A stretch of 5,408 bases of DNA from Rhodospirillaceae bacterium (GTDB lineage: Bacteria; Pseudomonadota; Alphaproteobacteria; SP197), in the NCBI GenBank assembly GCA_018700655.1, contig JABIUG010000386.1, positions 1-5,408 of the forward strand, in the 5' to 3' direction. Positions 1 through 5,226 of this stretch are shown one piece after another. Under the pieces are notes generated by a model that had not been told where the DNA came from, ran no database searches, and saw nothing but the letters and a program-made list of their open reading frames with translations. Made by a program: the position numbers and the translations under genes. Each line of letters begins with the position of its first letter. The first letter of the stretch is position 1.

Positions 1-240
1 ATGTATGGTGCTCGGGTCGCTTCACAGGTCCATGGCCGCCTGCGCGAACTGGGCGGCGTCACGGTGCCGCGCGAGTTTGTTTTCATGGACCGTGCCGCGA
101 TTGGCCTTGGCAGTGTCTTCCTGCACCTCAAGGCCGAAGTGAACTGGTACCAGCTCTTCCACGGCCTGATCGAAGGCTACGAAGAGAAGAAACTGATAAA
201 GCGGCAGGCGACAGCCCTGAAGAAGGTCGGGCTGGCCTGA
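1..240 (+). CDS. AarF/ABC1/UbiB-family kinase-like protein, C-terminal fragment (5' end outside window)
   Basis: Only the last 79 codons are visible; the frame is open from the first base and ends at TGA 238-240. The ATG at base 1 is probably an internal Met, because the family is usually more than 400 residues long and no upstream context is seen. The segment EFVFMDRAAIGLGSVFLHLK followed by NWYQLFHGLIEGY resembles the C-terminal tail of AarF/ABC1/UbiB atypical kinases as found in alphaproteobacteria. Family members are membrane-associated ATP-binding proteins linked to ubiquinone biosynthesis or lipid homeostasis. The kinase motifs (KxGQ, ATP-binding Lys, metal-binding Asp) would lie upstream and cannot be checked. 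The tail ends in a basic stretch (KKLIKRQATALKK). The family call is from recognition of the tail only; the gene has no visible link to its neighbours. Confidence 0.7.
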   Translation: MYGARVASQVHGRLRELGGVTVPREFVFMDRAAIGLGSVFLHLKAEVNWYQLFHGLIEGYEEKKLIKRQATALKKVGLA

Positions 241-320
241 ATGGCCGGAGGCTGATCGCTCGATCCTTGCAGATCAGAATCACCGTATTTGCTCTTGCGC
301 GAAGAACAATCCCTCGGGCC

Positions 321-329
321 TGCTATACC
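321..329 (+). promoter_or_regulatory. Candidate extended -10 promoter for the PSD-like gene
   Basis: TGCTATACC (321-329) fits an extended -10 element (TGn followed by TATACC, 4 of 6 matches to TATAAT). No good -35 lies 16-18 bases upstream; the nearest TTG-containing hexamer (TTGCGC, 295-300) is too far away at 23 bases. Extended -10 promoters can work with a weak -35. Transcription would begin near 335, leaving a leader of about 38 bases before the ATG at 373. This is inferred from pattern only. Confidence 0.35.
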
Positions 330-360
330 TGTGTCAAATCCGGTGAAACAACACGAGCGT

Positions 361-367
361 GAAGGAA
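361..367 (+). promoter_or_regulatory. Ribosome binding site deciding the PSD-like start
   Basis: GAAGGAA lies five bases before ATG 373. It supports that start over in-frame TTG 289 and GTG 370. Starting at 373 also puts a clean Sec signal peptide at the very N-terminus, which a 289 start would bury behind 28 charged residues. Confidence 0.7.
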
Positions 368-372
368 TTGTG

Positions 373-1374
373 ATGAAGCTGCGGGCGATGATGGTATCAG
401 CCGCGCTGACAACAGCAGTGGTGCTCCATGGTACGGCTGCATGGGCGCAGAGTTACGAGGCATCCGTACCGCAGGCGCTTCAATCGGTGGTGAGTGAAGT
501 AGCCTTCAACACTGCTCTGGCTGATCTTGAATCAGTCGTCAGCGCGGGTGATTTTCGACGCGATATTGCCGTCAACATCGCGGCGTCGCCCTGTTCGGGT
601 TCGATCAGCGGCTTCGTCAACGCGGTGTTTTCCGACCGCGACCGTTACGGCGCCATCCTCAACCTGATCAACGATGGTTTCGTCGATCCGCCGGCCTCCT
701 ATGCGATGGTCAATCCGTGGTGGGTCTCGGCTGGTGACAAAGCTTATGCCGCCATGACGGCGGCTCTGGTTAGCCATTTCGTTGACTGGTGCGCGTTCCT
801 GCCCCAGATCGAGGGCGATCAGGACGCTGGCCTCAAATACATTCTGGAATTTGTCTGGTTCTATTACCGCAATCCGGCAGGACAGATGTTCTCGCAGGGC
901 ATCGATCCGATGACCGGTGCGGCCGATTCCATGTTCAGCGCCTTTCTTGAAGACTTCACGAATCAGCGTGGAGATTTCATGAACACTCCGGCAAGCATGG
1001 GTTATGTCGCCCAGTGGCTCAACGATCCCAGAATCGAGATCGAGGATTATCAGAAGCAACAGGTCTCCGATTACAACTCGTGGAATGACTTTTTTGCGCG
1101 CGAGATCACGATCGACGAGGAAACCCAGACAATCCCGTCGCGCCCAACCACGCTTCCCGAGCGCGATTATGTCGTCAGCGCGCCGACCGATTGCATCATG
1201 AACCCGCTGGTACAGGTCCTTGATATCGGTGGCGAGCATGGCCAGGTCCGCGCCCTGATCGAAAATCCGTTGCAGGCCGACACCGTGATCGATGTGAAGA
1301 GTTATCCGATCTCGCTGAGCGAACTTCTGGGTGACGCACCGAACGCACTGAAACAGGAATTCATCGGCGGTTAG
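373..1374 (+). CDS. N-terminal part of the PSD-like protein as literally translated (333 aa, ends at the internal amber)
   Basis: Standard translation gives 333 residues. It begins with a basic n-region (MKLR), a hydrophobic core and an AWA cleavage site, so export to the periplasm is expected; no lipobox Cys is present. The region with HFVDWCAFL (near residues 132-140) resembles the conserved HF..W..FL segment of PsiD-type enzymes. The PSD domain begins at NSWNDFF and includes the Asp of APTDC (Asp273), aligned with the catalytic Asp of the PADG-like motif, although the following Gly is Cys here. The chain ends at ...QEFIGG, just before the YHxxH strand. It therefore lacks the His motif and the self-cleaving Ser and should be inactive alone. 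Confidence 0.7.
   Translation: MKLRAMMVSAALTTAVVLHGTAAWAQSYEASVPQALQSVVSEVAFNTALADLESVVSAGDFRRDIAVNIAASPCSGSISGFVNAVFSDRDRYGAILNLINDGFVDPPASYAMVNPWWVSAGDKAYAAMTAALVSHFVDWCAFLPQIEGDQDAGLKYILEFVWFYYRNPAGQMFSQGIDPMTGAADSMFSAFLEDFTNQRGDFMNTPASMGYVAQWLNDPRIEIEDYQKQQVSDYNSWNDFFAREITIDEETQTIPSRPTTLPERDYVVSAPTDCIMNPLVQVLDIGGEHGQVRALIENPLQADTVIDVKSYPISLSELLGDAPNALKQEFIGG
1372..1374 (+). other. In-frame amber codon inside the PSD-like gene
   Basis: The codons around it read Gly-Gly-TAG-Gly-Ile-Ala-Cys-Val-Leu-Met-Pro. As I recall E. coli Psd, the same stretch is F-R-N-G-T-F-V-T-T-Y-L-S-P before D-Y-H-R-V-H. Spacing from F to P and on to YH is identical, so the TAG occupies the variable Thr/Ser position. 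A Ser TCG or Gln CAG ancestor would need one base change. The next base is G. Confidence 0.9.
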
Positions 1375-1392
1375 GGCATTGCCTGCGTCTTG

Positions 1393-1869
1393 ATGCCCAA
1401 CAGCTATCATCACTTCCACACGCCGGTTTCGGGTGAGGTCGTCCATGCCGAGGTTGTGGCGATCAAGGACGATGCGGCGCTGGGCACCTACGGCTATTAC
1501 GATTTTCCCAATTGGGTCAACAAAAACGGAAATGTCGGCGGCCCCGGGACGGACTTCAGCCAGTTCGAAGTCTTCCAGCGCGGGGTCGTGATTATCAAGA
1601 TCAGCTATTCCGGCGCCGAGCCAGGCGAGGTGATCGAGGGTTACGTCGCCTCCATCCCGGTGGGTCTCGATACCATCGGCTCGGTCGTGCTCGACGATGA
1701 CATCGTGCCCGGCGCCATGGTCAAACGCGGCTACACCCGTCTCGGTAACTTTTATTACGGCGGATCGCTCAAGATCCTGCTGTTCTCCAAGGGGCTGGCT
1801 TGGCCGGCTATCCAGGTCAGGCTGGGCAACCAGATCGCAACCCTGAACGCTGGCAGGGCCCCGGATTAG
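1393..1869 (+). CDS. C-terminal catalytic part of the PSD-like protein (158 aa if translated separately)
   Basis: This open stretch continues the same frame after the amber. It holds YHHFHTP (the YHxxHxP signature, His346 and His349 in whole-gene numbering), a beta-rich core, and RLGNFYYGGSLKILLF, matching the LGST/GGS self-processing site. The Ser codon is TCG 1765-1767; cleavage would fall between Gly464 and Ser465. About 33 residues follow, as usual for the family, so the C-terminus is complete. Independent translation from ATG 1393 (or TTG 1390) is unlikely: no Shine-Dalgarno sequence is well placed (AGGG at 1373-1376 is too far), and the start would fall within a core strand. The part also lacks the catalytic Asp and a signal peptide. 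Conserved motifs after the stop show this stretch was recently under selection, or still is. Confidence 0.65.
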   Translation: MPNSYHHFHTPVSGEVVHAEVVAIKDDAALGTYGYYDFPNWVNKNGNVGGPGTDFSQFEVFQRGVVIIKISYSGAEPGEVIEGYVASIPVGLDTIGSVVLDDDIVPGAMVKRGYTRLGNFYYGGSLKILLFSKGLAWPAIQVRLGNQIATLNAGRAPD

Positions 1870-1954
1870 GGACAGGGCGACAGCTCTCGGTTTTCGGGGG
1901 GTATCGTTGGCTACGTTGCTTGCCTCTATCTCGAGTGCTTGGCAGTCTGGCCGG

Positions 1955-2857
1955 ATGGAAAGCCCCTTCAAGCCGCCGCTGACGTTTCTCGATCTGCCGC
2001 TTTCGACGGAGTTTGGCGATGGCGACATTGCCGTGGTCGGTCTGCCGTTTGATTGCGGCAACGATCCCACGCGCTTTGGTTCGCGGTTGGGTCCCAATGC
2101 AGTACGTCAGGCTTCCGTCCTGACGGCTGCCTTGCTGGCCGATGCCGATCCTTCACCCCTTGATGGCCGCCGGGTGGTCGATGCCGGTGACATTGCGCTA
2201 CCGCTTGATGACATTCATGCTGCGTTTGATGCGATCGAGCGGGGCATCCGTGCGGTTCTGGACGCCGGCGCCGCGCCGCTGACGATCGGCGGCGACGGTG
2301 CGGTCAGCCTGCCGGTCATGCGGGCGACGCGCCGGCGGTATCCCGACATGGCGGTGCTGCATCTGGACGCTCATACCGATGCCTGGCCACTTGCCGGTAA
2401 CGATCATTACGACAATGCGACCCAATTCACCCATGCCCTGAACGAAGGCCTGATCGACATCGCCCATGCCATTCACGTCGGCACCCGCGGCCCGGTCAAC
2501 GCGATGAAGGCGATCGGCCATGCCCGGTCGATGGGCTACGAGGTCATCCCCTTCGATGTAGTCAGGGAATGGGGCGAGAAGAAACTGTTGGAGCACCTGC
2601 ATGCACGGCTCAAAGGCCGTCCGCTCTACCTCTGTTTTGACATGGACGTCTTCGACCCTTCCGTTGCCCCCGGCGTTGCAACCCCGACGCCAGGCGGATT
2701 GCTGCCTGCCGATGGCATCGCCCTATTGCGCGGGCTCAGCGGCCTCGACATCGTCTGCGCCGACGTCAACACGCCGACCCCGGTACACGACCCCAGCGGT
2801 GCGACCGCTGGACTTGCTGCTGCCATCGCGACGGAATGTCTGGCATTGATGTCCTAG
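1955..2857 (+). CDS. Arginase/agmatinase-family ureohydrolase with altered metal site
   Basis: A 300-residue protein of normal length for the ureohydrolase family, whose members hydrolyse guanidino or amidino groups (agmatine, guanidinobutyrate, arginine and others) with a binuclear metal centre in the cytoplasm. Visible motifs are VVGLPFDCG (27-35), R..GP.AVR (44-51), IGGDGAVSLP (111-120), LDAHTD (137-142), FDMDVFDPS (228-236) and TPGGLLP (245-251). The Asp and His of DAHTD and both Asp of DMDVFDP (229, 231) are kept. The His that normally ends GGDH and binds metal A is Gly115, and the usual Glu before the late VNP/VSP motif is Asp270 (ADVNTP). The substrate is therefore unknown; agmatine should not be assumed. 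ATG 1955 has only a weak ribosome site. TTG 1907, preceded by GGGGGG (1896-1901), is an alternative that adds 16 residues. The gene lies 85 bases after the PSD-like gene with no clear terminator or promoter between, so they may be co-transcribed. Confidence 0.85.
   Translation: MESPFKPPLTFLDLPLSTEFGDGDIAVVGLPFDCGNDPTRFGSRLGPNAVRQASVLTAALLADADPSPLDGRRVVDAGDIALPLDDIHAAFDAIERGIRAVLDAGAAPLTIGGDGAVSLPVMRATRRRYPDMAVLHLDAHTDAWPLAGNDHYDNATQFTHALNEGLIDIAHAIHVGTRGPVNAMKAIGHARSMGYEVIPFDVVREWGEKKLLEHLHARLKGRPLYLCFDMDVFDPSVAPGVATPTPGGLLPADGIALLRGLSGLDIVCADVNTPTPVHDPSGATAGLAAAIATECLALMS
2854..2857. other. CTAG supplying both convergent stop codons
   Basis: The palindromic CTAG contains TAG on the plus strand (2855-2857, end of the ureohydrolase) and TAG on the minus strand (2856-2854, end of the second P-loop gene). 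There is no intergenic space and no hairpin-plus-T-run terminator here, so transcripts from both sides must overlap as antisense unless factor-dependent termination occurs. Confidence 0.9.
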
Positions 2858-3390
2858 CATTTCTTCAAGGCCCCAATCGATTCCGAGAAAGCCGTCAGTT
2901 CGTCGACCGAGTTGATCCGTGTGGTGCGTTTTCCCTGTTTCTCGAGCTTGTCGACAAACTTCCGAATGTTGCCCATCCAGTTTTGATCGATCGCCCAGAT
3001 GTTGCGAAAGAACAGCTCGAGTGTCGGTGGTGTCGGGTTTTCGGCCGGAGGATGTTCCAGGTTCCCGGCGCGCCAGGTGATGTGGCGTTCTGTTGCGAGC
3101 CAGAAGTGCTGCCAAAGGGGAAGGTCGATGAAGATCACCCAGGTCGCCCTGTTGGCCCGATCGCCCATTGTTCTGTGGTCGCCCAACCCTTCGAGAATCC
3201 ACGCATCGCCGGCAATGAGTTCCGTGTGTATGGCGTCGTATTCTTCGGTTGGTTTACGCTTCCAGTCCGGCTGCCACGTCAGGGTGTAGAGTTCGGTCAT
3301 GGCAAGGCCGTAATGTCGGGCGAGCTTGCGTGCGAGCGTCGATTTGCCGCCGCCGCTGTTGCCGATCACCGCAATGCGCTGGCCGCTCAT
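2854..3390 (-). CDS. P-loop NTPase of the FlaR/'topology modulation' kinase-like family, copy 2
   Basis: A 178-residue protein with Walker A GNSGGGKST at residues 10-18, WILEGLG (64-70) and a hydrophobic strand ending in Asp (VIFID, 85-89), typical of small adenylate-kinase-like P-loop NTPases annotated as DNA topology modulation or FlaR proteins. In this family a TxLDxLxW-like segment follows the first helix; here it reads TELYTLTW, with Tyr35 where the neighbour copy and the family have Asp, suggesting changed substrate binding. Nucleotide binding is predicted; the phosphoryl acceptor is unknown, and the topology label should not be taken as a function. The gene starts within the ATGA overlap with copy 1 and has no clear Shine-Dalgarno of its own, so translational coupling is likely. 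It ends at the shared CTAG. Confidence 0.8.
   Translation of the reverse strand: MSGQRIAVIGNSGGGKSTLARKLARHYGLAMTELYTLTWQPDWKRKPTEEYDAIHTELIAGDAWILEGLGDHRTMGDRANRATWVIFIDLPLWQHFWLATERHITWRAGNLEHPPAENPTPPTLELFFRNIWAIDQNWMGNIRKFVDKLEKQGKRTTRINSVDELTAFSESIGALKKC
3387..3390 (-). promoter_or_regulatory. ATGA stop-start overlap between the two P-loop genes
   Basis: On the minus strand ATGA joins the ATG of copy 2 (3390-3388) to the TGA of copy 1 (3389-3387). Such overlaps usually mean termination-reinitiation coupling, and so linked production of the two proteins. Confidence 0.8.
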
Positions 3391-3923
3391 GGCTTGGCCA
3401 TCGCCCGTTGTGTATCCATGAAGTCCGTCAGTTCCCCGAGGCTGACAATGCGCGTGACCTTGATTCCGGCCTGTTCTGCTTCGTCAACATTGGCGCGAAC
3501 GGTGGGCATCCATTCATGCTCGGTATCCCACAGCGTGACGAACATGTCTCTGGTCGTGATCATGTCGTGGTTGCCTGCGGGAGGGTACTTCAGGCAGCCT
3601 TCGGCCCAGGCGATCTGACGTTCGGCGGCGAGCCAGAATTGTTGCCACAGAACCATGTCGATCAGGATCACCCAGGTTGCACGCAGCAGGCGCGGTCGGA
3701 TCGAGTCGAGCTTGCCCAGGCCCTCGAGCAACCAGCGTTCGCCTGCGATCAGGGGTGTGTGTTCGCCATGGAATTCCTCGTCGGAGGCCTCGCGCCAGTT
3801 TTCCTTCCAAAGCAGTTTGTCGATCTCGGTCAGGGGAATGTCGCGGCTGCGCACCATCAGACGGGCAAGGGTCGACTTCCCCCCGCCCGCATTGCCGATG
3901 ATGGCAATCCGCTTGTCTGTCAT
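3387..3923 (-). CDS. P-loop NTPase of the FlaR/'topology modulation' kinase-like family, copy 1
   Basis: A 178-residue protein, the same length as copy 2 and alignable without gaps; by my hand count 82 of 178 residues are identical. Walker A is GNAGGGKST (10-18), followed by TEIDKLLW (32-39) with the family Asp35 present, AGERWLLEGLG (60-70) and RATWVILID (81-89). The fold suggests a small nucleotide-dependent kinase; the acceptor is unknown. The start at ATG 3923 is backed by GAGG (3931-3928) four bases upstream. The gene begins 16 bases after the alcohol dehydrogenase stop, on the same strand, pointing to one transcript. The equal length, adjacency and overlap show a tandem duplication that has since diverged considerably. 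Confidence 0.82.
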   Translation of the reverse strand: MTDKRIAIIGNAGGGKSTLARLMVRSRDIPLTEIDKLLWKENWREASDEEFHGEHTPLIAGERWLLEGLGKLDSIRPRLLRATWVILIDMVLWQQFWLAAERQIAWAEGCLKYPPAGNHDMITTRDMFVTLWDTEHEWMPTVRANVDEAEQAGIKVTRIVSLGELTDFMDTQRAMAKP

Positions 3924-3939
3924 GGTGCCTCGGCTGCTG

Positions 3940-5022
3940 TCAGTCGAAGACGATGACGCTGCGTGCGATCTCGCCGGATTTCATCTCGTCAAACGCTTCG
4001 TTGATCTGGCCGAGCTTGATGCGACGGCTGATCATGTCGTCGAGCTTGAGTTTGCCATTGAGGTAGAAGTCGACATAACGCGGCATGTCCCTGCGGAATG
4101 CGTTGGAGCCCATGTTCGAGCCGCGCAGCACCTTGTCGCTCAACAGGTCATCGGCAGGGATCTCAAGGGTTTCGCCTTCAGGCACCATGCCGATGATGGT
4201 CGCCATGCCTGATGTGCGCAGCATGCGGAAGGCCTGCTCGCTGGTGGTCTTCATGCCCAGCGCCTCGAAGGAATACTCGACCCCACCACCGGTGAGTTCT
4301 TTCACGGCTTCCACCGGGTCGCATTCGGCGGCGTTCACGACGTCGGTTGCGCCGAAATGTTTGGCCAGGTTCAACTTTGAGCCTTTGATATCGACCGCAA
4401 TGATGCGTCCGGCGCCGGCGATTGCGGCACCGTTGATGCAGGAAAGGCCGACACCGCCGCAGCCGATCACAGCGACCGTGCTGCCGACCTCGATATCGGC
4501 TGTGTTGATCACAGCACCAAAGCCGGTGGTGACGCCGCAGCCGATCAGCGCGGCACGGTCGAGTGGCATGTCCTTGCGTATCTTAACCAGGGCGTGCTCG
4601 TGCACCAGCATCTGCTCGGCGAACGAACCCAGGCTGAACCACTGTGTAATCGCCGAGTTCGCGTCGGACAAACGTGCCTCTTCACCTTCGGCGCGCTCGA
4701 CTTCCGGGTTTTCGCAACTGAACGGACGGCCTGTGGTGCAGTACTCGCAATGGCCGCAGAACACACTGAGGCATGTGATGACGTGGTCGCCCGGTTTCAC
4801 ATAGGTCACTTCGCTGCCGACCTGCTCGACCACACCGGCCGACTCATGACCCAGGATCATGGGCATGGGACCGCTGTACTTGCCTTCGATGTAATGGAGA
4901 TCGCTGTGACAAACGCCGCAGGCCGCCGTTCGAATCAGAACCTCATGCGACTTCGGCTTGGAAACCGAAACCTCCTCGATCGTGAGTGGTGTGTTTACTT
5001 GGCGCAGAACGGCGGCTTTCAT
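3940..5022 (-). CDS. Zinc-dependent medium-chain alcohol dehydrogenase (NAD-type)
   Basis: A 360-residue cytoplasmic oxidoreductase that interconverts alcohols with aldehydes or ketones using a nicotinamide cofactor. Catalytic zinc ligands are Cys38 (CGVCHSD), His59 (GHE, with Glu60) and Cys162 (IGCGVTTGFGAV). The structural zinc lobe is complete: Cys89, Cys92, Cys95 and Cys103 in CGHCEYCTTGRPFSC. The Rossmann turn GCGGVG (187-192) and Asp211 at the end of the second strand (IIAVD) favour NAD over NADP. GCGVTTGFGA recalls the class I/III ADH branch, but the glutathione-formaldehyde dehydrogenase N-terminal signature (TDxYTLSG) is absent, so the substrate is unassigned. ATG 5022 is chosen because GGGGAA (5033-5028) lies five bases upstream and the protein then begins MKAAVL, as usual for the family; the open frame to GTG 5133 adds 37 unfamily-like residues. 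First gene of the probable minus-strand operon. Confidence 0.9.
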   Translation of the reverse strand: MKAAVLRQVNTPLTIEEVSVSKPKSHEVLIRTAACGVCHSDLHYIEGKYSGPMPMILGHESAGVVEQVGSEVTYVKPGDHVITCLSVFCGHCEYCTTGRPFSCENPEVERAEGEEARLSDANSAITQWFSLGSFAEQMLVHEHALVKIRKDMPLDRAALIGCGVTTGFGAVINTADIEVGSTVAVIGCGGVGLSCINGAAIAGAGRIIAVDIKGSKLNLAKHFGATDVVNAAECDPVEAVKELTGGGVEYSFEALGMKTTSEQAFRMLRTSGMATIIGMVPEGETLEIPADDLLSDKVLRGSNMGSNAFRRDMPRYVDFYLNGKLKLDDMISRRIKLGQINEAFDEMKSGEIARSVIVFD

Positions 5023-5027
5023 GGCAT

Positions 5028-5033
5028 TTCCCC
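5028..5033 (-). promoter_or_regulatory. Ribosome binding site of the alcohol dehydrogenase
   Basis: On the minus strand GGGGAA is followed by five bases (ATGCC) and the ATG at 5022. It settles the start in favour of MKAAVL. Confidence 0.65.
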
Positions 5034-5053
5034 AACATGAGTTTGTCACCGAC

Positions 5054-5083
5054 AGTCTAACCGCCCCGCCGGGTTGCTGCCAA
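5054..5083 (-). promoter_or_regulatory. Candidate sigma-70 promoter of the dehydrogenase operon
   Basis: On the minus strand, TTGGCA (5083-5078, 5 of 6 matches to TTGACA) is followed after 18 bases by TAGACT (5059-5054, 4 of 6 matches to TATAAT). Transcription would start near 5047, about 25 bases before the ATG, leaving just enough leader for the ribosome site. Pattern-based inference. Confidence 0.4.
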
Positions 5084-5095
5084 TGCAGGGTTGTC

Positions 5096-5123
5096 GTGCC
5101 GGTGTTTCGGGAATGGCCGGCAC
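5096..5123. repeat. Inverted repeat in the divergent control region
   Basis: GTGCCGG (5096-5102) and CCGGCAC (5117-5123) are perfect 7-base inverted arms around a 14-base spacer. They lie just upstream of the candidate -35 of the dehydrogenase and upstream of the PhyH-like gene, a position that would suit a dimeric regulator controlling both. No T-run follows, so it is not a terminator. A 7-base match in GC-rich DNA can arise by chance. Confidence 0.3.
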
Positions 5124-5171
5124 CGCGCACCAACCCTTTCCCGCAGGCTTGTCAGCACGCACGAATCCGTC

Positions 5172-5200
5172 TTGTCGCGCTGATCGCGTGGTGATCTACT
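5172..5200 (+). promoter_or_regulatory. Candidate promoter of the PhyH-like gene
   Basis: TTGTCG (5172-5177, 4 of 6 to TTGACA) and TCTACT (5195-5200, 4 of 6 to TATAAT) are spaced by 17 bases. The predicted start would leave about 20 bases before ATG 5227. Weak match; position is its best support. Confidence 0.3.
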
Positions 5201-5213
5201 TCATGCCTAACTC

Positions 5214-5220
5214 GAGGGGG
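5214..5220 (+). promoter_or_regulatory. Ribosome binding site of the PhyH-like gene
   Basis: GAGGGGG ends six bases before ATG 5227, a strong Shine-Dalgarno match at normal spacing. It makes this start, rather than any upstream codon, very likely. Confidence 0.7.
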
Positions 5221-5226
5221 TCACTT

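Larger units (their letters stand above)
373..1869 (+). pseudogene. Exported PsiD-like/phosphatidylserine decarboxylase-family enzyme, interrupted by one in-frame TAG (whole locus)
   Basis: Read through TAG 1372-1374, this is one 498-codon gene ending at TAG 1867-1869. The order is: a Sec signal peptide (1-25, AxA site AWA before Gln26); a helical N-terminal domain (about 30-230) resembling the extra domain of fungal PsiD-type tryptophan decarboxylases; then the PSD catalytic domain. Catalytic landmarks are NSWNDFF (235-241), Asp273 in APTDC, YHHFHTP (345-351, His346 and His349), and YYGGS (461-465), where Ser465 would be the self-cleavage residue that becomes the pyruvoyl group. By family knowledge such enzymes decarboxylate phosphatidylserine or free aromatic amino acids; the PsiD-like architecture favours a small-molecule substrate, which is not identified. 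No codon is gained or lost around the stop, so the locus is a fresh nonsense allele, a sequence error, or a recoded gene. The label 'pseudogene' is provisional. Confidence 0.75.

Noticed and set aside
252..277. CTGATC/GATCAG inverted arms after the AarF-like gene as a terminator
   Set aside because: The stem is only six bases with a 14-base loop and no following T-run; likely chance.
1372..1374. Genome-wide TAG reassignment
   Set aside because: TAG also ends the PSD-like gene (1867-1869), the ureohydrolase (2855-2857) and P-loop copy 2 (2856-2854) at the expected family lengths.
1360..1400. Frameshift or small indel as the cause of the split PSD-like gene
   Set aside because: Both halves are in the same frame and residue spacing to YHHFHTP matches the family, so a single substitution creating TAG explains everything.
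1867..1960. Read-through extension past the second TAG, encoding a short hydrophobic stretch (near GIVGYVACLYL)
   Set aside because: The PSD domain already has its normal C-terminal length at 1869, and the extension runs into the ureohydrolase in another frame; nothing supports it.
532..2097. A 521-codon open frame on the minus strand, longer than any accepted gene here
   Set aside because: Its codons are the exact reverse complements of the PSD-like gene's codons (same codon boundaries). Stops on this strand would need sense CTA, TTA or TCA codons, which are rare in GC-rich genes, so a long shadow frame is expected. The product is rich in Arg, Asp and His, with no recognisable domain.
2836..3956. 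Overlapping plus-strand open frames (2836-3618, 3249-3956) opposite the P-loop genes
   Set aside because: They are antisense shadows; the minus-strand frames have Walker A motifs, ribosome-site and overlap signals, and mutual homology.
5020..5133. GTG 5133 as a longer start for the alcohol dehydrogenase
   Set aside because: The added 37 residues do not resemble the family, they cross the candidate promoter, and a good ribosome site precedes ATG 5022.
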